Below are positions 53,701 to 60,210 of a DNA stretch of 64,000 nt, one piece after another (the first letter of the stretch is position 1; each line of letters starts with the position of its first letter). Both the position numbers and the translations under genes were made by a program. The DNA comes from QYOJ01 sp964616825 (GTDB lineage: Bacteria; Bacteroidota; Bacteroidia; Bacteroidales; FEN-979), in NCBI GenBank assembly GCA_964616825.1, contig CAZTSX010000004.1, forward strand, positions 1 through 64,000. The letters run 5' to 3'. Under the pieces are notes generated by a model, which was not told where the DNA came from, made no database searches, and saw only the letters and a list, made by a program, of their open reading frames with translations.

Positions 53701-53990
53701 CAATAATTTCTAAAGAAGAGATAGAACTTGAGGCAGAGATTTCTCATGTACTGGATGAATATTGCGACGGATGTGCTTACTGTATTGACCCCTGTCCATA
53801 TAAAGCAATAACATTGTTTGAATATATGAGAGAAGGCTCAATTAAGAAAACAGTTGAAGTAAATGAGTCCTTATGTAAGGGTTGCGGAACCTGTATGGCA
53901 ACATGCCCCAAAAAAGGAATTTATGTGAGAAACTTTAAATTAGAACAAATAGCTGCACAAGTTGCAGAAGCATTACAACCTGTAGAATAG
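50730..53990 (+). CDS. NuoG N-terminal domain / HdrA (lacking its N terminus) / second HdrA fusion
   Basis: 1086 residues with three blocks. Residues 1-180 are NuoG-like: [2Fe-2S] ligands C34, C45, C48, C65 and two [4Fe-4S] motifs (C124-C134 and C165-C175). Residues about 195-505 are HdrA without its FAD N terminus: YVLYPQAIPNKPMIDKNYC, CGICEEVCEAKAIDFEQ and WIQCVGSRDNERDYCSAVCC. Residues about 520-1086 are a second HdrA with its own start GVFVCHCGKNIGG, FAD loop VIGGGVSGMTSALNLAEQG (about 665-683) and two C-terminal [4Fe-4S] motifs (about 1012-1058). No H-cluster motifs, so it is not an [FeFe] hydrogenase. It is the probable electron-branching core. Confidence 0.88.
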   Translation: MVTLKINNENIEVEEGITLLSAIESIGINVPTLCYHKALTPYGACRLCVVEVQLPGKVSSLESSCSYPALNGINVFTDTERITRARKVVAELLLARCPDSETIQMIAAEYGVKEPRIKKKNEDCILCGLCVHMCEQRMGRSAIGFTGRGPGKKLETPFGEYNEMCWTCGACNFICPVGKKVQTFTSDRLPIPIPDSFNIGLSDRASVYVLYPQAIPNKPMIDKNYCLQLNYDVCGICEEVCEAKAIDFEQKEQTSELNVGAIVLSPGYNQFNTELKPDYGYGKYRNVITALEFERILSASGPYQGKILRPFDKTVPEKIAWIQCVGSRDNERDYCSAVCCMYATKEAIIAKEHEGEKLQCDIFYMDMRAFSKGFEEYYVRAQNLGVNYIRCRPLSIKEIPESQNLIIDYLTEDDRKLSGEYELVILSAGLTAPDHATELAKEFDLKLNKYDFCETSSFAPVDSLKEGIFVTGAFTGPKDIPESVMQGSAAAARSLSLLSSEKGKLVEEKVYPPEKDIVGEEPRVGVFVCHCGKNIGGVINVPEVVEYARTLPDVVYAEDNLYTCSTESGEKIIHAIKEYNLNRVIVASCTPRTHEPLFQSTIREGSLNPYLLEMANIRDQCTWVHMHEPESGLKKAKDLVRMALAKARLIEPLYRKKLKINRDALVIGGGVSGMTSALNLAEQGFETHLLEKSETLGGNLKHVKFLLNGDNPQKGLSSLIERTQHQEKIHIYLNSQLSDIEGSVGNFSTEFSTNGSVHTVQHGIVIVATGAEEYKPTEYLYGKDKRVVTQTELEEKLADKELIFSKSGDHTVVMIQCVGSRDETRPYCSRICCQQAIKNALKIIEKNPGTTVYVLYRDIRTYSFNEEYYTKAREMGVRFIVYDADKKPEVERINGQLKVSMYAPVIDSKVHIKADLLVLSAGIVPRDDVKDIAQKLKVPLTEDGFFLEAHMKLRPVDFATEGIFLCGLAHFPKAVDESIAQAFAAASRASTIISKEEIELEAEISHVLDEYCDGCAYCIDPCPYKAITLFEYMREGSIKKTVEVNESLCKGCGTCMATCPKKGIYVRNFKLEQIAAQVAEALQPVE

Positions 53991-54001
53991 GAGAATAACC
54001 T

Positions 54002-54415
54002 ATGATGAATAATTTTGATCCGATAATTCTATCATTCTGTTGTAACTGGTGTTCTTATGCAGGCGCTGACCTTGCAGGCATTTCAAGATTACAATACCCT
54101 ACAAATATTCGCATCATTCGTGTTATGTGCTCCGGTATGGTTCATCCCAACCTGGTAATTGATGCGTTAACAAAAGGCGCTGATGGTGTTTTAATTTGTG
54201 GTTGTCATATTGGGGATTGTCATTACCTGGAAGGAAATTTAACAGCACAAAGCAGAGCAGACGCAATTAAGCTTATGTTAGAGGATTTTGGAATTGAAGA
54301 CGAGCGATTCAGGATAGAGTGGATTTCAGCATCTGAAGGTCCAAGATTTGCCCAGGTAATGAAGGAATTTACAGAAGAGGTAAAGAATTTAGGACCTAGT
54401 CCATATAAGGTTTAG
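54002..54415 (+). CDS. mvhD: MvhD-like hydrogenase iron-sulfur subunit
   Basis: 137 residues. MvhD is the [2Fe-2S] protein that links the [NiFe] hydrogenase MvhAG to HdrA. Family marks are ILSFCCNWCSYAGADLAG (cysteines near 13, 14 and 17), IRIIRVMCSGMVHPNLVIDA and GVLICGCHIGDCHYLEGN. It starts 11 bases after the NuoG-HdrA gene with an upstream AGGAGA. Position between HdrA and the hydrogenase genes fits its linking role. Confidence 0.93.
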   Translation: MMNNFDPIILSFCCNWCSYAGADLAGISRLQYPTNIRIIRVMCSGMVHPNLVIDALTKGADGVLICGCHIGDCHYLEGNLTAQSRADAIKLMLEDFGIEDERFRIEWISASEGPRFAQVMKEFTEEVKNLGPSPYKV

Positions 54416-54435
54416 CCACTATATAAAACAGACAT

Positions 54436-54630
54436 ATGGATAATGTAAAAATTTTTGACGGGGAAAAATTTATGTGGGATGGTATAACCCATGAGAATGA
54501 AAATGAAATGCAAAAAATGAAAGCTGAGTATGAGACGAACAAGTTTGAAACCCGGATAATTCAGGAAGAAGAGAAATATTTTCTCTTTACCCGAAGAGTA
54601 GTTACTGAAATTATTGTAGATAAAAATTAA
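54436..54630 (+). CDS. Small hypothetical protein in the hydrogenase cluster
   Basis: 64 residues, charged, no cysteines, no membrane segment. The sequence (FDGEKFMWDGITHENENEM, then a Tyr/Phe-rich second half with TRRVVTEII) matches nothing I recognise. Its reality is supported by position: it fills the space between mvhD and mvhG, on the same strand, with 20- and 18-base spacers and cluster-like codon use. It has no clear SD. It could be an assembly or regulatory factor; no function is claimed. Confidence 0.6.
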   Translation: MDNVKIFDGEKFMWDGITHENENEMQKMKAEYETNKFETRIIQEEEKYFLFTRRVVTEIIVDKN

Positions 54631-54634
54631 TAAA

Positions 54635-54641
54635 AAGGAGG
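54635..54641 (+). promoter_or_regulatory. Strong Shine-Dalgarno of mvhG
   Basis: AAGGAGG, 7 bases before the ATG at 54649. Confidence 0.65.
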
Positions 54642-54648
54642 AAAAGTT

Positions 54649-55593
54649 ATGACAACAAAAATTGCAGAAGAATGGTTGGCAAGTTGCGGTGGCTGCGAAG
54701 TAACAATACTTGATATTGGCGAGCCGCTACTTGATTTATTACCAAAACTTACGTTTGTCCATATGCCGGTTTTGGTAGACCATAAATATTTCGGACAAAC
54801 AGGAGAAAAAGACAAATTGGAAATTCCAGAGGCTGATGTTGGAATCGTATCAGGCGGAGTAAGGAATGAAGAACATAAGGAGATTGCACAGGAGATGAGG
54901 AATAAGTGTAAGACGTTGATTGCCCTTGGTTCCTGTGCTTGCTTTGGTGGCATACCAGCTCTAGCAAATCAGGCTCAGTTACAGGAACTTTATGACAAAG
55001 TTTACAGAGGATCTGTTTCAACAGACAGTGCCGACACACCAGACCAAGATATTCCACCATTACTTGAAAGAGTATATGCCATTGATGAAATTGTGAAGGT
55101 TGATGCATATATTCCAGGATGCCCCACCGCCCCGCAGATTGTTGCACAGGCACTGATTTCACTTCTTGAAGGAACACCATTTGAACTGCCTGAAAGAAGT
55201 GTTTGTGACGACTGTCCCGTAACGCGTGAAAAGAAAGCGCTTGTGACTATAAAGAGACCACTTGAAAGTATGCTTGATTTAGAAAATGAAGAATTAATCG
55301 ATTCAAGATGCTTTATGGAGAAAGGATATTTATGCTTAGGTCCGGTTACAAAAACAGGTTGCTACATGACAGGTGGGGAGGAACTGCCTCATATTCCAAG
55401 ATGTATTAAAGGCCTTATGCCATGCCGGGGTTGCTTTGGACCTATTAGAAAAGATGCAAATCCAATGGTTGATATGATGGGCGCTATTTCATCAATCGGA
55501 CTTAATCCACGGGAAGTTCAAGACAGAGCAGCAACCTTTAACAGATATGTTGGTGCACAAGGAAGACTAAGACCATTACCTAAGAAAAATTAA
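54649..55593 (+). CDS. mvhG: [NiFe] hydrogenase small subunit, MvhG-like (group 3c)
   Basis: 314 residues. The small subunit carries the iron-sulfur relay next to the active-site subunit. The proximal cluster ligands start with C13 and C16 (SCGGCEV), then ALGSCACFGGIPAL (near 110) and IPGCPTAP (near 160). The C-terminal clusters use the later cysteines in KGYLCLGPVTKTGCYM and MPCRGCFGPI. There is no Tat signal, so it is cytoplasmic. Sequence style and the neighbouring mvhD indicate group 3c (heterodisulfide reductase-linked). Confidence 0.92.
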   Translation: MTTKIAEEWLASCGGCEVTILDIGEPLLDLLPKLTFVHMPVLVDHKYFGQTGEKDKLEIPEADVGIVSGGVRNEEHKEIAQEMRNKCKTLIALGSCACFGGIPALANQAQLQELYDKVYRGSVSTDSADTPDQDIPPLLERVYAIDEIVKVDAYIPGCPTAPQIVAQALISLLEGTPFELPERSVCDDCPVTREKKALVTIKRPLESMLDLENEELIDSRCFMEKGYLCLGPVTKTGCYMTGGEELPHIPRCIKGLMPCRGCFGPIRKDANPMVDMMGAISSIGLNPREVQDRAATFNRYVGAQGRLRPLPKKN

Positions 55594-55596
55594 AAA

Positions 55597-55603
55597 AAGG
55601 AGG
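55597..55603 (+). promoter_or_regulatory. Strong Shine-Dalgarno of mvhA
   Basis: AAGGAGG, 7 bases before the ATG at 55611. Confidence 0.65.
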
Positions 55604-55610
55604 GAATATT

Positions 55611-57053
55611 ATGAAAAAAATAGTTATTCAACCGGTTACAAGACTTGAAGGTCATGCAAAAATTACAATATTACTCAATGATGAAGGGAATGTTGATGAT
55701 GTAAAGTTTCAGGTGATAGATTTAAGAGGATTCGAAAAATTCTGTATTGGAAAGCCCGTAGAGGAGCTCCCAAGAATTGTAACAAGTATTTGTGGCGTGT
55801 GCCCCTGGTCACATCATCTTGCATCAGCAAAAGCAACGGATGCAATATTTGGAGTTCAAATACCTCCTGCTGCAAAAAAACTCAGAGAGCTATGCAACAG
55901 TATTGCTTTTTGTGAAGAGCATATATTGCATTTTTATTTCCTGGCAGGTGCAGATTTTGTGATGGGACCCGATGCTGACCCATCTGTTAGAAATGTTATT
56001 GGAATAGCAGGAAAAGTCCCTGATATTGCAAAGAAAGTTATCCGTTCAAGATGGCTTGGTGCGGAGCTGCTGGAAATTGTGTCAGGAAAAGCAATACACC
56101 CGGTAACCGCTGTTCCCGGTGGTTTCAGCAAACCATTGACTGAAAAAGAGAGAGATACTGCATTACCTTTAGCAGAAGAGGTTTTGGAATTTGCAAAATT
56201 CTCAATTGATTTTGCTAAAAATAATATTTTTCCGGATTACCTTGATGTGGTTACATCACTTGGTATAATAAAAACAGGGTTCCTCGGTACTGTTACTGAT
56301 GATGGAACACTTGATCTGTATGATGGAAAATTCAGGATGATGGATGCAGAGGGAAAGTACGAAGATTTTAAGTCTGAAGACTATACTGATTATATTGAGG
56401 AACATATTGAACCATGGTCATATCTGAAATTTCCATATATGAAAAAGGTCGGCAAACTTTCAATGGACTTAGATAATCCTGTTGGGGTATACAGGACAAA
56501 TTCACTTGCAAGATTGAATGTTTGTGATCAAATCAGCACACCACTTGCTCAGAAAGAATTAACAGAATACAGAGAGAAATTTGGAAGACCGGTTCAGTTG
56601 ACTCTTCTTTATCACTGGGCACGGCTTATTGAATTACTCTACAATGCAGAATATGCAGTTCAGTTGTTAAAAGACCCGGAGATTATTTCAAAAGATATAA
56701 GGGTGCCTGTAACACCAAGAGCAGCAAGAGGTATTGGCAGTACTGAAGCGCCGAGAGGAACGTTAATCCATGATTATGAAACCGATGATCAGGGATTAGT
56801 AACAAATGTCAATATAATTGTCGGCACAACCCATAATAATGCACCTATAAATATGTCAATAAAGCAGGCAGCAGTTGATTTAATTAAAGGTGGGGAATAC
56901 GACCAGGGAATGATAAATAAAATTGAAATGTGTTACAGAGCGTATGATCCTTGTCTTTCCTGTGCAACTCATATCTTAGACGGAAGATTAGCAGTGAAAA
57001 TTGATATAGTAGATTCTAAGGGTGAAGTTATAGATATTCTGCAAAATTATTAA
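55611..57053 (+). CDS. mvhA: [NiFe] hydrogenase large subunit, MvhA-like (group 3c)
   Basis: 480 residues, carrying the Ni-Fe site. The four nickel ligands are present: C61 and C64 in SICGVCPWSHH (L1 motif) and C448 and C451 in YDPCLSCATHIL (L2 motif). After H454 a 26-residue C-terminal peptide remains, which would be removed during maturation, in line with the protease gene at 58803. The N-terminal VTRLEGHAKI is the usual family start. It should split or form H2 and pass electrons via MvhG and MvhD to the HdrA core. Confidence 0.95.
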   Translation: MKKIVIQPVTRLEGHAKITILLNDEGNVDDVKFQVIDLRGFEKFCIGKPVEELPRIVTSICGVCPWSHHLASAKATDAIFGVQIPPAAKKLRELCNSIAFCEEHILHFYFLAGADFVMGPDADPSVRNVIGIAGKVPDIAKKVIRSRWLGAELLEIVSGKAIHPVTAVPGGFSKPLTEKERDTALPLAEEVLEFAKFSIDFAKNNIFPDYLDVVTSLGIIKTGFLGTVTDDGTLDLYDGKFRMMDAEGKYEDFKSEDYTDYIEEHIEPWSYLKFPYMKKVGKLSMDLDNPVGVYRTNSLARLNVCDQISTPLAQKELTEYREKFGRPVQLTLLYHWARLIELLYNAEYAVQLLKDPEIISKDIRVPVTPRAARGIGSTEAPRGTLIHDYETDDQGLVTNVNIIVGTTHNNAPINMSIKQAAVDLIKGGEYDQGMINKIEMCYRAYDPCLSCATHILDGRLAVKIDIVDSKGEVIDILQNY

Positions 57054-57055
57054 CA

Positions 57056-57445
57056 ATGGCTAAAATTCTTATTATTGACGACGATAACGACTTTACAGAA
57101 GCGACTAAAATTATTCTCAAAAGTGGCAACTATGAAGTTATTTCGGCAGATAATACGAAAGAGGGTTTGCTCTTATTAGAAAACGAAAATCCAGATCTGC
57201 TTATTTTGGATGTTATGATGGAGAATAAAGCAGCAGGTTTTATTATTTCGAGACAGTTAAGAAAGAATCCAAAGTTCCAGAATTTGCCAATTCTAATCCT
57301 AACCGGTATGAGGGAACAAACGGGTTTTTTCTTTCCTGACGAACCAAAGGATGACATTTTCCTTCCGGCAAATGAGTTCCTTGAAAAGCCTCCTCCTCCG
57401 GAAGTTCTACTTGAAAAAGTTAAAAAATTATTAGAGAATCAATGA
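57056..57445 (+). CDS. Single-domain response regulator
   Basis: 129 residues, receiver domain only. Acidic pair in ILIIDDDNDF (D8-D10), phospho-acceptor D52 in LLILDVMM, conserved Thr in ILTGMRE and Lys in FLEKPPPPEV. There is no output domain, so it must act by protein contact. It starts 2 bases after mvhA and is followed by its likely kinase. Confidence 0.9.
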   Translation: MAKILIIDDDNDFTEATKIILKSGNYEVISADNTKEGLLLLENENPDLLILDVMMENKAAGFIISRQLRKNPKFQNLPILILTGMREQTGFFFPDEPKDDIFLPANEFLEKPPPPEVLLEKVKKLLENQ

Positions 57446-57452
57446 AGGAGAA

Positions 57453-58778
57453 GTGACCAATAAAACAACTATTTTTATTGTAAGTGTAATCACAATAATT
57501 ATATCCATCATTGGATATATTATTATTCGATTTCAGGAAGAGTTCATGGTTGGCTTAATCAAGGATGACGCTATACACCACTGTGAAACAATCAAAAGAA
57601 GTGTCAGATATCATATGCTTGAAAATAGAAAGGAAGATGTAAAGCAGATTATTGAAACAATTGGTTTGCAAAATCAGATAGCGGAAATCAGAATATTTGA
57701 CAAGAGAGGTAAAATTATAGTCTCTTCTAAAAACACGAATGTAGGCGTTTCGGTCGATAAAGATGCTGAAGGATGTAACTCTTGCCACGTAGAAGACAAA
57801 GAATTAATCAAACAAAGAGAGATTACAAGAATTTATAAAACAAATGATAACGAACGACTCATCGGTGTAATGCATCCAATTTACAACGAAAAGCAATGTT
57901 TTAATTGTCATCCGCAGTCACAAAAGATTCTTGGGATGTTGGATGTTGTTTTGTCTTTAGAAGAGACAGATGCTGCAATCTCAAGAAATAAAAAAATGCT
58001 GTTCCTGTTCTTTTTCATTACTGTATTATTAATTTCTTTTATCATCGGAAAATATTCATATGACCTGCAAACAATAAACAGGAAACTACGACAAACGAAT
58101 GAACGAAAGTCAAAATTTATTCTGAAAGTTGCGCATCAATTACGTGCTCCCATTTCCGCAATTCAAAGCTGTCTTAAAGTAGTAACTGAAGGATATGCAC
58201 CAAAGGAAATTCATATGGATATGATATCAAGAGCTGAACACAGAACGCAAACAATCATTCCTCTGATAAATGATCTGCTTGATTTGGCAAAGACTGAGGA
58301 ATTAACAAAGCCCAAACAAAAGGAATATATGGATTTTAAGGAAATGCTCTCTAGAACAGTTGCTATGATGAAAGAAAAAGCAGAGAGTAAAAAAATTGTA
58401 TTAAGTTTAAAGATGGAGGAAACTTTATCACCTATTAAAGCACGTCCGGAAGATATTGACGATGTGTTTTCAAATATTATTGACAATGCTATTAAATATA
58501 CCCCTTCTGATGGTAAAGTTGAAGTTATTGCTAATACCGATGATGAAAAAATAAAAGTTGAAATACAAGATACCGGGGTTGGAATACCAGAAGACGATAT
58601 TCATCATATATTTGATGAATTTTACAGAGCAGAAAATATCAAAAAGATTGAGAAAGAGGGAACGGGTCTTGGGCTTGCAATTGCAAAAAAAATTATTGAA
58701 ACATATGGTGGAAAGATTGAAGTTGAAAGTAAGGTTAATGAAGGAACAAAATTCACCATTGTTCTTCCTGTTTCATAA
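57453..58778 (+). CDS. Sensor histidine kinase with two c-type heme motifs
   Basis: 441 residues. Membrane helix 1 (7-26) and helix 2 (about 181-199) enclose a periplasmic sensor of about 155 residues with two CxxCH heme-binding sites (C108-C111-H112 and C149-C152-H153). The cytoplasmic part has the phospho-acceptor H228 in KVAHQLRAPISAIQ and a complete ATPase (NIIDNAIKYTPSD, IQDTGVGIPEDD, GTGLGLAIAKK). The hemes suggest a redox, NO or oxygen sensor. The start is GTG at 57453, 7 bases after the receiver gene; AAGGAG is only 2 bases upstream, closer than optimal. Confidence 0.88.
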   Translation: MTNKTTIFIVSVITIIISIIGYIIIRFQEEFMVGLIKDDAIHHCETIKRSVRYHMLENRKEDVKQIIETIGLQNQIAEIRIFDKRGKIIVSSKNTNVGVSVDKDAEGCNSCHVEDKELIKQREITRIYKTNDNERLIGVMHPIYNEKQCFNCHPQSQKILGMLDVVLSLEETDAAISRNKKMLFLFFFITVLLISFIIGKYSYDLQTINRKLRQTNERKSKFILKVAHQLRAPISAIQSCLKVVTEGYAPKEIHMDMISRAEHRTQTIIPLINDLLDLAKTEELTKPKQKEYMDFKEMLSRTVAMMKEKAESKKIVLSLKMEETLSPIKARPEDIDDVFSNIIDNAIKYTPSDGKVEVIANTDDEKIKVEIQDTGVGIPEDDIHHIFDEFYRAENIKKIEKEGTGLGLAIAKKIIETYGGKIEVESKVNEGTKFTIVLPVS

Positions 58779-58802
58779 ACAAAGCTGTAAATTTCAACTA
58801 CT

Positions 58803-59297
58803 GTGACCTCCTATATCCTCAATAAAAAGATCCTGATCCTGGGATGCGGTAATATTTTGTTCGGTGATGATGGGTTTGGACCTCATGTTGCTGAAGAACT
58901 CCAGAAAAATTATAAACTTCCTGAAAATGTATGTGTGATAAATGCGGGGAGCAGTGCAAGAAATATACTGTTTGATATTGCTCTAAGTGAAAAAAAACCA
59001 ACTAAAATCATCATTGTTGATGCGATTGATGTTGGAAAAACACCCGGGGAAATAGTTGAACTTCCAGTAGAAAAAATTCCTGAAAAGAAGATCGATGATT
59101 TCTCAATGCATCAACTTCCAACTTCAAACCTGTTAAAAGAATTAAAAGATCTTTGCAACGTTGATATTATCATTATTGCTTGTCAGGTAGAACACATTCC
59201 GGAAGAGGTTACTACTTCTATCTCAAAGAAATTAACGGATGCAATACCGGAAGCTTGCAAAAGGATATATGAAGTTATTAACAGTTCACTACCTTAG
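58803..59297 (+). CDS. [NiFe] hydrogenase maturation protease
   Basis: 164 residues of the HycI/HoxW/FrhD family. It should remove the C-terminal peptide of MvhA after nickel insertion. Family marks are ILGCGNILFGDDGFGPHVAEEL (split here: LGCGNILFGDDGFGP, then HVAEEL) with the nickel-binding acidic residue, VDAIDVGKTPGE (second acidic residue) and the late His in CQVEHIPEE. GTG start at 58803. Last gene of the cluster; its final 4 bases overlap the convergent gene. No HypA-F genes are in the window, so they must be elsewhere. Confidence 0.92.
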   Translation: MTSYILNKKILILGCGNILFGDDGFGPHVAEELQKNYKLPENVCVINAGSSARNILFDIALSEKKPTKIIIVDAIDVGKTPGEIVELPVEKIPEKKIDDFSMHQLPTSNLLKELKDLCNVDIIIIACQVEHIPEEVTTSISKKLTDAIPEACKRIYEVINSSLP

Positions 59298-60058
59298 TTA
59301 TCGTCACCATTTTCGTCTGAATCTTCCTCATCCTCATCCTCATCTGAATCTATCTCAATGATTATCTCACGGTGGATTTCTGGTCTCTTCACATGGATTC
59401 TGGGAACACGTGGCCTTGTAATTATCATCACATCCTCTGAATGATGCATTGGAAAATCATCGTTGACCTCAATCACGATCTTCTTTCCGTATTTGGTATC
59501 TCTGATCTTATAGCTTTTTACAGCGCTCATCGGAATGTCTCCAAGCACATCGGAGAGCGATTCGCCCTTCTTGCCTGTACATTTCATGATATCCTTATCA
59601 CGACAATCATGAGTCCAGTTGTATTTGAATGAATGAGGATGATCTGAATCTGAATAAAACTCCATGTGACGGGGTGATTCAAAATGCTCGTAGACATCGA
59701 CAAGGCTCTCAAGGTGCTGGGCATCAAACTCAACTCCCTTGAGGTGAACCTCCATCTCCTGAAGGCTTCTCTCCATATCCTTAAGTTGGTCCTCATGTAA
59801 ATCGAGTCCTTGCATATGAAACTGCAGGTTCTTCATTTTTTCCTTGAAATTGCTCATGTAAGCCTCAAAGGCTTCTTCATCAAAATCTTCATCGATGACG
59901 ATCGTAGTATCAACAGAAATGAATTCATCATCTCCATCACTCTCTATTTTTAATTTGATTACTTTTCGTTTCTCCTCTGAAACGGTATCCTGGGCAAAAA
60001 TAGCCGCTGAAAATACCAGGACTATCATCATTGTCAGTACTAACTTTACATTTTTCAT
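59294..60058 (-). CDS. Acidic exported protein of unknown function
   Basis: 254 residues with a signal peptide (1-22). The mature protein is rich in Asp, Glu, His and Met, with a probable helical stretch (about 63-120; MSNFKEKMKNLQFHMQGLDL) and a strongly acidic C-terminal tail (SDEDEDEEDSDENGDD). I recognise no domain. His/Met/acidic content could mean metal binding, but this is only a guess. It is divergent from the histidine kinase/regulator pair at 60211-62857 and shares its intergenic region, so it is a likely target of that system. Confidence 0.7.
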   Translation of the reverse strand: MKNVKLVLTMMIVLVFSAAIFAQDTVSEEKRKVIKLKIESDGDDEFISVDTTIVIDEDFDEEAFEAYMSNFKEKMKNLQFHMQGLDLHEDQLKDMERSLQEMEVHLKGVEFDAQHLESLVDVYEHFESPRHMEFYSDSDHPHSFKYNWTHDCRDKDIMKCTGKKGESLSDVLGDIPMSAVKSYKIRDTKYGKKIVIEVNDDFPMHHSEDVMIITRPRVPRIHVKRPEIHREIIIEIDSDEDEDEEDSDENGDDN

Positions 60059-60103
60059 AGTTGTCAGTTTTAAGATTTACAAATCTAGTGAATAATCATT
60101 TCG

Positions 60104-60111
60104 CAAAACTA
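60104..60111 (-). promoter_or_regulatory. -7 promoter element of the acidic exported protein
   Basis: TAGTTTTG on the minus strand, 45 bases before the ATG at 60058. Confidence 0.5.
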
Positions 60112-60133
60112 TTCCGGATACCCGGTCTAAACT

Positions 60134-60170
60134 GTTAACAAGTCGTTAAAGTTGGTTAACGAAACGTTAA
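60134..60170 (+). promoter_or_regulatory. Four GTTAA direct repeats at 10-11 bp spacing
   Basis: GTTAA begins at 60134, 60145, 60155 and 60166 (steps of 11, 10 and 11 bases), so all boxes face the same side of the helix. They lie between the divergent promoters. OmpR-type regulators bind such phased direct repeats, and one is encoded at 62159. Confidence 0.6.
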
Positions 60171-60198
60171 TTATCTGTCTGATAACCATTTGATTTAG

Positions 60199-60206
60199 TA
60201 TTTTTG
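60199..60206 (+). promoter_or_regulatory. -7 promoter element of the kinase gene
   Basis: TATTTTTG, only 4 bases before the ATG at 60211, predicting a leaderless transcript. Confidence 0.5.
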
Positions 60207-60210
60207 GATC

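Noticed and set aside
43634..59297. Complete methanogen-type HdrABC-MvhADG
   Set aside because: No protein with the HdrB CCG domains exists in the cluster, and HdrC is replaced by a membrane-fused form.
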